Shown piece by piece: positions 24,434 through 35,561 of a DNA stretch of 64,000 nucleotides; position 1 is the stretch's first letter, and each line of letters opens with the position of its first letter. The stretch is from Lathyrus oleraceus (taxonomy: Eukaryota > Streptophyta > Magnoliopsida > Fabales > Fabaceae). The notes under the pieces were generated by a model. It was not told the origin of the DNA and searched no databases. It saw only the letters and a list, made by a program, of their open reading frames with translations. Both the position numbers and the translations under genes were made by a program. Location of the stretch: positions 141,474,188-141,538,187 of the forward strand of contig NC_066580.1 in the NCBI RefSeq assembly GCF_024323335.1, given 5' to 3'.

Positions 24434-25048
24434 CCATAACTTCACAAGAATCCAAATCCCCAATTTCCCTCTTACATATTCAAACTGATTATCATCCAAA
24501 CCCCTTGCTAATTTGTCAGCTAATTGCATTTCATGCTTTAGAGCTATGAATTTGTCTTCCACAAATTTTCTAATGGAGTGATGACAGAATTTAATGTGCT
24601 TGGTCCAACTGTGCTGAATAGGATTTTTGGACATAGTTGTAGCATTCAGGTTGTCATAGTACAATGTCATGACATCATGTGTGACATTGTATGCAATCAT
24701 CAGTAGTTTCAACCAACCATGTTGAGAACAGCTACTTCCATCTGCTATATATTCAGCATAACCACCATTTTCATCTTTCAAATGTGTAGGAGCAGGTATC
24801 CTTTCACTCTCCATCCCAATCTTCTCAACATTTTTCTTGGCACTTTTGCTTTGAGATAGACACATAGGCCCTTCTATCTGCTTGACTTGTAGCCCAAGTC
24901 CAACAAAGCTCTTTCCAACTTCAGACTGTATATGACTAGCAACATGTTCAACCATATGATCCAACCTCCTATCTATTTGAGCCATCATGAGCTTTTCTCC
25001 TTTGGAAGTGATGTTAAGCCTGGGTTTTTGGTGTGACATCCTTGTCTG
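24434..25048 (-). pseudogene. RT/RNase H remnant of minus-strand copia
   Basis: In frame with gag-pro upstream and with the env-like ORF downstream. Residues GEKLMMAQI...HMVEHV (about 24990-24940) align with the RT around YVDD in the plus copia, but the YVDD segment itself is replaced by DRRL. Then come GLQVKQIEGPMCLSQSKSAK and PAPTHLKDENGG. From 24760 the C-terminal part of RNase H follows (YIADGSSCSQ, DVMTLYYDN, MQLADKLARGLD, RGKLGI). Integrase, the N-terminal RT and the N-terminal RNase H are deleted. The codon equivalent to pol's terminal TAG is TGG (24436-24434), so pol reads straight into the env-like ORF. Confidence 0.8.
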
Positions 25049-27277
25049 CTATTTCCCACAGACTTTCAATTTAGGAGTTCCTCTAGCAGATATAATCATC
25101 TTCATTCCTTTCTCTTTGACTGAGGTACATTTTGAGGAGTATCTAATTTGAGAGCTCCACATGTAACAATTGTCTTTGGATCTGACTCCTTCCATGATCA
25201 CTTCACTTTCTTTGTTGGTAATCAGACATTCAGATTTAGTGAAGTTAACATTTAGACCTTGGTCACATAGTTGACTGATGCTTATTAGATTTGCAGTTAA
25301 GCCTTTAACAAGTAGGACCTTGCCAAGTTTAGGAACTCCAGGGCAATCAAGCTTTCCTATCCCCTTGATTTCACCCTTTGCTCCATCACCAAAGGTTACA
25401 TAGCTTATGGCATGAGGATGAAGGCCAGTTAGCAGGTCTTTGTTTCCAGTCATGTGTCTGGAGCACCCACTGTCAAAGTACCAATCTTCTTTGGCTGAAA
25501 CTCTGAAGGGATTGTGAGCTATTAGACTTGTAACATTAGTCTTAGGAACCCATTGCTTCTTGTTGACATGCCTGTGCTGTTTGGGTCTTGGTTGGTAGTG
25601 AGTCTGATGATGAACAGGGCTAGGATAACCATACAGCTTATAGCAGAAGGGCTTCAGGTGGCTAAATTTTCCACAGTAATGGCATCTCCGTCTTTGGGGT
25701 TTCCCTTTTTGCTGTCTTTCCTTCTGATGTTGTGACATCTCAGGTTTGCTTTTAATATGGCTGCACTTAGGTTCCGAATTAGGTTTGCAACCAGTGTAAC
25801 TGCACTCAGGCTTAGATCCATTATACCCAATGCCAGATTTGTCTCCTGTTATTTGTCCAGTTTGGAGAATCTTGTCTAAGGAGTCAGATCCATTGTTTAA
25901 CATTCTTACATACTTGGTCATCTCTTCTAGTTTAGAATTCAAGAACATAACTTCAGTTTTTAACTTGGAGATGGTTTCCACATGCTCTGCCTTCTCATTC
26001 TCCAGTTGTACTATCACTTTCTTCTGGATTTGACTTTTATCTAGCTTGGCATTCAGAACCACTTCTTCTGTTTTTAATTTTGAGATGGTTTCCAAGTGTT
26101 CTACCTTCTCATTCTCAAGTTGAGTTATTACCTTCTTCTGGCTTTCAACTTGTTTACATACCTCTGCACTTTTGTGACACAACTTTCTGTAGGTAGTGGC
26201 CAAATCTTCAAAGGTTACTTCATCATCACTTGAGTCTTCATCAGAACCCCATCTTCCACTCAAGGCAGTCACCAAATTTGCAGACTTTTCTGTTTCACTC
26301 TCATCAGACCAAGTGGCAGCAAGACTCATCTTCTGCTTCTTGAGGTAGGTTCCACATTCAGTTCTAATGTGTCCATACCCATCATATTCATAGAACTATA
26401 CTTCTTTTCCTTCTTTGGGCTTATCATCTAACCTTGTTCTTCTTACAGCATTGTTGATGTTAGATGAGATGTTCTTGACATTAGCCTTAGATCTTACATC
26501 CAGCTTTTTCAACAGTCTGTTCAACTGTCTTCCCAGCATTGCTACATCATTTGCCAGATCCTCATCAACATCCTGACTATTTTCCTCCTTTGTGTTTGAT
26601 ATGAAGGCTATGCTTTTGGTTTTCCTTTAAGATCCATCATTCATTCCCATCTCAAATGTTTGGAGGGAACCAATTAGCTCATCAACTCTCATGTTTGAGA
26701 TGTCTTGAGACTCTTCTATGGCTGTCACCTTCATAGAAAATCTCTTAGGAAGTGACCTGAGTATTTTTCTTACTAATTTTTCATCTGACATGTTCTCTCC
26801 CAGGGCTCCTGAGGCATTAGCAATTTCAAGGACACTCATATGAAATTCATGAATATTTTCAACTTCTTTAATCCTTAAATTTTCAAACTTGGAGGTGAGC
26901 AGCTGTAGTCTAGACATCTTCACTCTAGAGGTGCCTTCATGAGTGGTCTTGAGAATGTCCCAAGATTCTTTAGCCACCTCACAGTTTTTTACCAACCTGA
27001 AGATATTCTTGTCTACCCCATTGAATATGGCATTCAATGCTTTAGAATTTCCAAGGGCTAGATCATCATCCTCCTTGGACCATTGTTCTTCAGGCTTCTT
27101 GTCAGCTGTGGCTTCTCCTTCCTTAGTGATTACTGGATGTTCCCAGCCTGTTAACACAACCTTCCAAGCCTTGTTATCAAGATATTTTAGGAAGGCTACC
27201 ATTCGAGGTTTCCAATAGTCATAGTTAGATCCATCCAAAATTGGTGGCTTGTGAACAGATCCTCCATCTCTCTCGAT
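25049..27277 (-). pseudogene. gag-pro: Gag-protease of minus-strand copia
   Basis: Expected start codon at 27277 reads ATC instead of ATG; the frame then runs PPILDGSNYDYWKPRM. The UBN2/gag core covers about 27200-26640 (KNIFRLVKNCEVAKESWDIL, TSRVKMSRLQLLTSKFENLR, LRSLPKRFSMKVTAIEES). Stops are at 26627 (GAA to TAA by comparison with the plus copy), 26396 and 25049. The first zinc knuckle is ruined (FYEYDGYGHIRTEC); the second is intact, CHYCGKFSHLKPFC at 25684-25643. A coiled-coil segment is tandemly duplicated (26140-25916). The aspartic protease has DSGCSRHMTG with catalytic Asp at 25474. The sequence ends abnormally in GTPKLKVCGK where the pre-integrase region should begin. Confidence 0.85.
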
Positions 27278-27324
27278 TGTACCAAAAAGTATTGTCCCTA
27301 GATCTCACCCAGAACCGGAGCAGG

Positions 27325-27342
27325 ATGCCTGCTCTGATACCA
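27325..27342 (-). other. PBS, initiator tRNA-Met type (minus-strand copia)
   Basis: Minus strand TGGTATCAGAGCAGGCAT, two nt inside the 5' LTR. TGGTATCAGAGC is the classic copia PBS complementary to initiator tRNA-Met. Confidence 0.9.
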
Positions 27343-27344
27343 AT

Positions 27345-28468
27345 TGAAATTCTGGTATTAGATATGAGATGTCGAAGATAATGTCACGACACTAATATCT
27401 GAGTAATGCAAACAGGATAAAGATGAAGAATAGTAATGCAAGAGACACAAGCAATTGTTAACCCAGTTCGGTCGAACTCACCTACATCTGGGGGCTACCA
27501 AGCCATGAAGGAAATCCACTAAATAGAATCAATTCAAACACTCTCCGTACACTTCAACAAGTTACTGTCTTTCTCACCTAATCTCTACCCGTGCGACTTC
27601 TACCTAAGCACTCTTAGATATGAGAACCCACTCACCCCCCCTCAATCACACCTGTGATTTTAAACAATAATTACTCTGAAAAGAAGACACTTTTCAATTA
27701 CACACACTTGATCTTCAATCAAGTAGACACACACTTGATCTTCAACCAAGTAGACACACACTTGATCTTCAACCAAGTAGACACACACTTGATCTTACTT
27801 AACAGCTTCAATCAAGTAGACACACACTCATGCTTAAAAGCTTAGAGTGACAAATTACAACTCACAAATCAGACCAATTCAATCATCTATGGATGAATTG
27901 AATGGCTTACAAGTCTCACGACTAAATAAGACACAAACCCTTATATTCTCTCAATATTTCGCTCAATATTGGTTGTGTAACAAATCAGGTTTTCCATGTC
28001 CTATTTATAGAAGCATTCAGCTGGGCTTGGACATCTTGAAAACCCTAAAACTATTTTCCAATTAAATCTTCTCATGACAGCTGGTTAGATCTCCTTGGAA
28101 AATAAGTAAATCAGGTTGTAATTAATGATTGAATGCGCCTGCAAATCAGATCTCTAATAATATATAGATTGCCATTAAATTCGCAATCACGAAACACATA
28201 ACATTCTCCCTGAATGTTTTGTGTACAGGATGTCATGACATCAGGTCTGACATCCTGGAACAATCCTGCATAATTCCATTTATAATTTCCAGCAGGTACA
28301 TAATATCAGATGCCATGACATTGTGTATGACATCCTGAAATTATCCTGCATAATTATATTTTTTAAACTCCAGTAGGTACACAAATATCTTAAGTTAAGA
28401 CATCACATACAACATCTTGTGAACACTCTTTGTTTTACCAAAATTGCTTCCAACACTTAGAACCAACA
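27345..28468 (-). repeat. 5' LTR of minus-strand copia
   Basis: 1124 bp, same length and termini as the copy at 20467-21590, with the 27-bp minisatellite at 27705-27830. The right flank ATCCC (28469-28473) is the second TSD copy with one change. Confidence 0.92.
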
Positions 28469-28473
28469 ATCCC

Positions 28474-29504
28474 CAACCAGAGTTGATTTATTCGTAGCTA
28501 GATTATTTATTTTCATCCCTAGAATTTTCTCTAGTTGGTGTTTCCATCTTGTAGATATTAGCTGAGTGTTTTGAAGTAATGATTCAAATCCTCGTTATTT
28601 GTATCCTTTGTGCTATTTTTCCAGCATAATCATTTGTGCTGTAATGATTCAAATCCTCGTTATTTGTATCCTTTGTGCCTGTCCACCTTCAATTGTAGAG
28701 TGTCATCCCCTTAAGCATAAAGAGTTTATCCTTTCTCATTCCCCACTAAGTTATTTCGTCGTGGATGATGATTATTTAATTTCCTCCCTAGTTTATTATC
28801 TTGATGGAACCACTCCCCCTGAGTTATATCCTCATGGGGTTGAGTCTTTGATTGATCGTTTCTTTCTAGTTCTTGCCTAGATAGATCTTTTGGTCTCCAA
28901 GAGTCTATTACCTAGTAACTGGTAATATTCTTCTTGATGTTAAGTACATTACCTTTACCCAATACTCAGTAAAGTGTAATCTACTTCCTTTCTTTTCCCC
29001 AACGGATTCGTTTTCACGTTTCCCTGATAGGTCTATCCTTGATATGTTCATCCTAGCCAGTGACATATATTCTTCCTTTTTGGTTTTCTACCCATTAAAA
29101 AGGTAGTTTCAATCCCTACTTTTCCCCCCAGAGAGTCTATCCTTGATATGTTCACTTTAACCGGTGACGGATTTTCTCCTCTTTGCGGTCTTTTACCTAG
29201 TAAATGGTAGATATAAATCCTATTTTCCCCTCAGAGTTTATCATTGATATGTTCACTTTAACTAGTGATGGATTTTCTATATTTGTGGTATTATGCCAAG
29301 TAACTGGTAGTTGTAAATCCCATTTCCTTTGCTGAGTCTATCCTCGATATGTTCATCTTAACTGGTGACGAATATTCTCTATTTTTGGTATTCTACCCAG
29401 TAACCGGTAGTTGTAATTCCTATTTTCCCCAGACGGTTTATCCTTGATATGTTCATCTTAACTGATGACGAATATTCTTCCTTTGAGTTTATCCTTGACA
29501 TGTT
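28474..29504 (+). other. Element A 3' UTR, middle part, with ~100-bp minisatellite
   Basis: Continuation of element A between two copia inserts; no gene. From about 29030 a tandem repeat with a period near 100 bp begins each unit with 'gtctatccttgatatgttca' and contains 'ctggtgacgaatattctc', 'ctacccagtaaccggtag' and 'ttgtaaatccc'. Five units are complete and the sixth is cut at 29504 by the plus-strand copia; its remainder lies at 45633. Confidence 0.8.
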
Positions 29505-30459
29505 TATTGGTTCTATGTGTTGGCATCAATTTTGGTAAAACCTAGAGTTTTCACAAGTTGTCACAAGTGTTGTCTTGACATGAGATATCCGTTTCCTGCA
29601 GGGTGTTTAAATATGGTTGTGCAGGATTTAGCTGAGATGTCAGACCCGATGTTAAGACATGCGTATACAAAACATTCAGTCTGAATGTTATGTATTTTGT
29701 GATTGTGCTTTTCATGCAAATTTGTGTGTGATTGATGTGGAGATTGAATGCGTCATTCAAGCAGTAATTAAACCAGATTGATTTATTTTCTAATAAGATA
29801 TGATCATCTATTAAAAAGATACGAAAGGAAAATAGATTTAGGGTTTTATGATGTCCAAGCCCATTCAAAAGCTTCTATTTAAAGTGCATGGCAAACCTGG
29901 TTTTAATGCACAAGAAATGAACGAAATATTGAGAGAGAATAAGGGTTTTAATCTTGTGTGAGCTTGTGTATTGTGAGCCATTCATTCATCCTATTGATGA
30001 TTGAATTGGACTGACTTTTGTGTTGTAATTTGTCCATTCTAAGCTTTGAAGCATGAGTGTGTGTTTACTTGGTTGAAGCTTTTAAGCAAGATCAAGTATG
30101 TGTTCTTGAAGAGTGTCTTCTTTCTTTGTAATATTTGTTTTTACATCACTACTATGATTGAGGGGGAGTGAGTAGGGTCTCTTATCTAAGAGTTCTTAGA
30201 TAGAAGTCACACGGGTAGAGATTAGGTGAAAAGACTGTAACTTGAAGTTGTTTACTGAGAGTCTTTGAACTAATTCTATTTAGTGGACTTCCTTCCTGGC
30301 TTGGTACCCCCAGACGTAGGTGAGTTTGCACCGAACTGGGTTAATAATTGCTTGTGTCACTTGTACTACGGTTTCTTTATCTTTTATCCTGTTTATATTG
30401 TTCAGATATTAGTGTCGTGACAATACCTTCGACATATCATATCTGATACCACAATTTCA
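29505..30459 (+). repeat. 5' LTR of plus-strand copia
   Basis: 955 bp, from TATTGGTTCTATGTG to ACAATTTCA. The first two bases are TA; the 3' LTR has TG, so the terminal dinucleotide is mutated. Confidence 0.92.
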
Positions 30460-30461
30460 AT

Positions 30462-30473
30462 TGGTATCAGAGC
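30462..30473 (+). other. PBS, initiator tRNA-Met type (plus-strand copia)
   Basis: TGGTATCAGAGC two nt after the LTR, identical in spacing to the minus-strand copia. Confidence 0.9.
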
Positions 30474-30526
30474 AAGCATCCTGCTCTGGTTCTGGGTGAG
30501 ATCTTGGGACGTTACTTTCTGGTACT

Positions 30527-30670
30527 ATGGATAGAGACAGCTGGCCGGAGGCCGCTCAACTGTTCGAGCGCAATACAATGGTGGTTGGTACCGATTCGAC
30601 AAGGATCTATTCACAGACCACCAATTTTGGATGGATCTAACTATGACTACTGGAAACCTCAAATGGTAGC
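30527..30670 (+). pseudogene. gag: Gag 5' end of plus-strand copia
   Basis: The ATG at 30527 begins MDRD as in the family. About 60 bp absent from the minus-strand copia (near 30541-30600) then interrupts, and the gag frame resumes at about 30612 (PPILDGSNYDYWKPQMVA). It is cut at 30670 inside codon MVA|FL by the solo LTR and resumes at 35562. Confidence 0.75.
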
Positions 30671-33600
30671 TGTAAGACCCTAATTTTGACCCTAAGATCC
30701 CCCATGGCATCATATCATTGCTTAATGCACTGCCTCAAGGATCATAGCATGTGTGTTTCCTTTACCCTTGGGTGGGACTTATGTGAGTTGGTTTGAGACC
30801 ACCAAGCATGCTTGAATTGTATATTATTTCCTTTCTTATTTTATTTACTAACCAAAAGCACAAAAATATGTCACTAACCTCTTTTTTTTTTGAAGCTCAA
30901 GTGATCATGTGCCCTTGCTCCTAGGAGGCTCCTAAGCTCATTGAAGTGGCCAGATGAAGATGAAAGCAAGAATAACAATGGTCCACAAAGTTCCTAATCA
31001 TCATATATGTCTCCCAAGTATCTCAATTTTCCAATTTGATCAAGATAAACCAAAGGGCTTGAGAATTCTTTCCCAAGGAAACCCTAATTCATTTGTGCAT
31101 TGACTGTGCCTTGCTCATGAAGAAACCTTAACCTATGATCAAATTCAATCAAGGGAAGTTCTTTCATTCACTATTTTATGCATATATGATCTTATGTGAG
31201 TATCCTCAATCATTCATTCATCAAGATTTGAAGTTTGGCTTTGAGAAGTTGACCAGTCAAGTCATCTGACTAAACCGAGGATCCCTGAGACCTAACTTTT
31301 GATATGTTTATCAAATGAAGATGAACCCAAGAGAAAAATGTTCTTAAGAACCATATGAACAACTTTCATGTTAATAAAAAATCCATTTGAAACTTTTAAG
31401 GTCATCATTAATTTCAAAACATTATAGGTCATTTTAACTGAAACCCTAATTTTGGGTCAACTTCCCAAGGACCTAACTTCTTTATTTTTTATGATTGTGA
31501 GATGATACCAATTGAATTGGAAATCTTAAGATGTCTAGTTCAAATTTTATTTTGGACAAAATTTCATAATCCTAAAAGAAACACATGTGATAATACAAAA
31601 CATTATAGGTCACTTTGGACCAAAACTATTGAATTTGAAAAATGTCCAACTTCAAGTGCCCGTAACTTTCTCATCCAAAATACAAATGATGCAAAATTTA
31701 AGTCTAAATTGATCATCTTGAAAATATATACAACTTTGGTGTTGGAGGTTTTTCCATATGAGGTTTACATCATTGAAACAGAAGGGCTTGAATTTGATCA
31801 CTTTTGATAAAAAATTTCAAAGAAAACCTAGACATGTTTTGTACCTCAAACCTCAAGGCCAATTTTCACAAATTTAGAAACTCCAAAGGGATTTTTTCCC
31901 AACATAGATTTTGTTCCTTATGTCAAGACCTTTCCAACCATTACTCACACCATCATGTTTGGATTTTCCATGTGGGACTTTCGAAGAGCTAAAGGTTTAT
32001 GTCCAATTATGCAATTCACTTTGAATCTTCATGCACAAGCTAATACCAGGCCTTGTGCACGTCCAAACCACCTGCAAATGATATCAGCTTACATTTCCAT
32101 CTACTTTTGGGCCTCACATGCGCCTGTACAGGCCCATTCATGGAGGACCCAAAGTTCATGCAAACGAGCATTTCATTGCCTTGCTTCATCTCCAGCTATA
32201 AATACATGGCATTGCTAATTCAAATCTCAACCTTAAGGTGATATGAAAGGCTGCTGAAGTGAAAACCCAACCTTACTCAAAGGAATTTCCATTTTTCATT
32301 CTTCAAATTCAAGCTTGAATTTCAACTTCCTTGGTTGATCTTCAAGCTCCAATTCCTTAGCCTTGCATCCTCATCATCTCAAGATCAAAGTGGAAGCAAG
32401 AATTTGAGCAGATCGTGTTGTTTAAAGCTGCACTTCAAAGGTATATCATCAAACTGTTTTGATCTAAATCTTACTCCATAATGTCAATTGCTTGCATTTG
32501 AACTTTTTTCTGAAGTCCTCGAGCAAGAGGCAGGCCAGTGCTGGTTTTGATTTCATGATTTGAACCATTTCAGTTTGCATACCTTGATTTTCAAGCTCAG
32601 ATTTCTCACTTAATAGAAACATTGAGGGCAATCCAAGGTTACAGGGGTGATGTACATCACCCCAGCTTCATTTTGGTACCATAGTTTTTCATTTTGGTTG
32701 AGGTTCAAAAACCTGCGCGTGGTGGCCGGAAGTTGTTTGATGGCCGGAGAAGATGGTGGTTTCCACCACCATCCCCACGTGGATGTTCCAGCATCCTTGG
32801 ATCTGTTTGAAACGATCTAATCTTGGCCATGCGTTTTGTTGACTTATTTTAAATATGCATGTTGCACGCTTGACCAAGGCCTACCATATGACCACGCTTC
32901 TGGACCGTGTGATGAAGCCACGTCATTTAATGAATCCAATCCAAGCGCTCCTGATTTTTGGTTATTTTCTATTTTCTGTTTTAATTTCATTAAATCCTTT
33001 TATTTTCAAAAATTCATAACTATTTTATTTGAAGTCACAAAAATATGAGACCAACACCAAAATTTTTCTTGAAAAATCTAGTTTCATAATCTGATTTGAG
33101 ATTTGACCATATTCCAAAAATATTTTTATAATCTAGTTTCATAATCCTTTTATTTTTCTTGAAAATTCATAACTAGTTTCACCAAAATTCAAAAAATATT
33201 TTCTTAACACATATGGATCATGATAAGTCAATGAAAAATAGTCTCATCAATTTCTTAATTGATTTGAGATATATTTGAGATTTTAATTCATTTGTGTTAT
33301 TTTTCTTTATGTTTAATTGATTAAAAATAGTTTCTGATTTCAAAAAATGTTGGAATTTTTTTGTGAAACCATGTTTGACCATGTTAGACCTATGATGATT
33401 CAATTGGACTTGTTGAAGTTGATTTGAATTGAATTTGAGGTTTGACCATATTTTGTCCATTTTAATTTTGCATTTATTTTAATTCCAAAAATACCAAAAA
33501 AAAAATATTTGACTTGTTGACTTCTAATCTTCATTTCTCTTCTGTTTTACATTGGTTGATGATGATTTAATTCACATTTGATCATTGTGTTTTGATATTT

Positions 33601-35556
33601 CATTTGAATTCTCCTTTTATTTCATTTCATCTTCATCTCATTTCTTCTTTTTATTTTGGCCAATGAGTTAATGATTTGTGGTTGGTCTTGATATATGAGA
33701 GGCTTAACCTTCTTTGATCCAAATCAAACTCAACTTGATCAAAGATCAAGTGAGTTGCTTGTGTCCAAGATAGGTTGCTTCTTGATCAAGCAAAAAACCT
33801 AAAGTCCATACAAGGCTTTCCTTCTTTTCTTTTGGCATGGCAAGTTGTAGGATCTTGGCTTATTAGTCATGATCTCTAACTTGTGTTTATTTGCCTATAG
33901 TTTTATTGACCAGCCTCAGATAGGTGTGACTACTACATTAGTCCACTTACGATTGCTTAACATAGCGCTAAATTGTCTTATGACACACTAACATTAACTA
34001 CTAACTACTAACTTTAATTCAAGCATTTAATTTCTTGCAATTTACTTTATGCACTATATTTTCTTGCTCATTTATTCATAATTGCCTTTTTACTTTGCTC
34101 ACTTGAGCAAATATTTTATGTCTATGCCATTTTCCTTTTGCTCATTTGAGCTCACTATTGTACATAAATATGTTGTTGTTTTGTGTTTGTTTTGTCTTTG
34201 TTTGTGTGAACCCAATGCAAAAAGGAGAAAGGACTTAGAATTAGGACCTTACCTATGCTTAAAGGAGTTCAAGAGCAACTAGGCCTCATGCCTTTAGAAT
34301 GCTAAATTTGTTGAAGAGCAACTAGGCCTCATGCCTTTAGAATGCTAAAACTTAAAGTTGACATCAAAGGACCCCTAATCTAAACTCATTCTTTGTCCAT
34401 TCCTCTTATTGTGTTGTCAACTTTTTGATGTTTGTTCCTGTGTGATAGGGATTCCATCTTGAGATAGTAAGAAGGACATTGTCATGAGTGACCAAGTTAA
34501 GAGAAGCAAGCCAAATGGAGATCCTAGGAGCTTGATTATAATATTTGATTGATTGCTTGAGTGATTGCTAAGTCCAAAGGAAAGGAGCATCTTGAATCAT
34601 CTTTATGATTTCAAGAAAAGGAACTCCAAGGGTTTTATCTCTTCTCTTATCTTTGCATGTTTAGGACTAGCCCTTCTCTTCTTCTCTCCACTCTAATCCA
34701 AGCCAAACTCATTTTGTGCAAACTTTGACATTGTTTTCAAATTAGAAACCTAGGCCTTATGCCTTTGATTTTTCAAACTCTTTTCATTAATACTCATTAT
34801 GAATGAACCTTAAGTCAACCTTGACCTCATTTTGTGAATACTTCTAACTTGTAAATACAACTCACTTCAAGTTGTTTTTGTGGTTCCAATGGCCACCTTT
34901 GTTAAAACCTTTTTTCATAAACATTAGTCATTAGGTTTGAGTTATCATAGTGGTTGATGTAAACCTCACCTCATCCTTAGTGATTGGACTATAAGTCTTC
35001 CATACTTATTATAGGGTTAACTCCTCACTAGTATGTTGAAGTTCTCCTCACATGGTAGATTGTTGGTTTAGGTTGAGTTTTCTCCCTTTGATAACAAAAG
35101 ACCTTAAGGCTTTTGATCAAATAAATTCACTAATCTTTTGAGATTTTTACCCCGAACTACGAGGTTTTGATCCTACCTTTGTGATGGTACGTAGGCAATG
35201 GGTTCATCCATTCAAACAACAAAAATGTAAATATAATGTACATTCTTTTCTCATCTCCCCAATCTTGTTTGCACAAATATTTTCACAAATACCAACCTAC
35301 AACACATTTTGCAAAAAGGGCTCCCTTAGAGTACTAAGGATGTTTTGGGTGCTTAAAACCTTCCCATTTCATAACCAACCCCCTTACCTAGATCTTTGAC
35401 ATTTTTATTAGTTTTTGATTTGATAAAACTTCTTACTTGGTTTTTGTTCGCTTTTTAACCTTTCCTTTGGACAAATAAAAGTGCGGTGGCGACTCGAACT
35501 GTATACTTACTTTTGATTTAGTCAATAAATCTAAAGGTAACGAATACCCCGCTACA
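30671..35556 (+). mobile_element. Solo LTR, Ogre-type, inside copia gag
   Basis: TGTAAGACCCTAATTTTGAC to GAATACCCCGCTACA, 4886 bp, TSD GTAGC (30666-30670) / ATAGC (35557-35561). Removing it restores codons ATG GTA GCC TTC, which supports GTAGC as the original target. No internal region, hence a solo LTR. TATA box at 32197-32204 and the AATAAA/'gtgcggtggcgactc' block near 35475-35495. Its 3' end differs from element A's LTR, so it is a different subfamily. A 43-bp tandem duplication lies at 34271-34356. Confidence 0.93.
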
Positions 35557-35561
35557 ATAGC

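Larger units (their letters stand above)
20467..28468 (-). mobile_element. SIRE/Maximus-like Ty1/copia, deletion derivative, minus strand
   Basis: An 8.0-kb element with two LTRs of identical length (1124 bp, about 95% identical by eye), PBS, PPT and flanking TTCCC/ATCCC (20462-20466, 28469-28473; TSD with one change). Order on the minus strand: LTR, PBS, gag, protease, RT/RNase H remnant, env-like ORF, PPT, LTR. Integrase and the RT core are missing. From the expected gag start (27277) to the end of the env-like ORF (22448) everything lies in one frame, with only five stops. Lineage assignment rests on the extra ORF, the gag zinc knuckle and the initiator-Met PBS. Confidence 0.92.

Noticed and set aside
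20467..28468. Reading the minus copia as a rearranged part of the plus copia
   Set aside because: It has its own pair of 1124-bp LTRs, PBS, PPT and flanking duplication, so it is an independent insertion.
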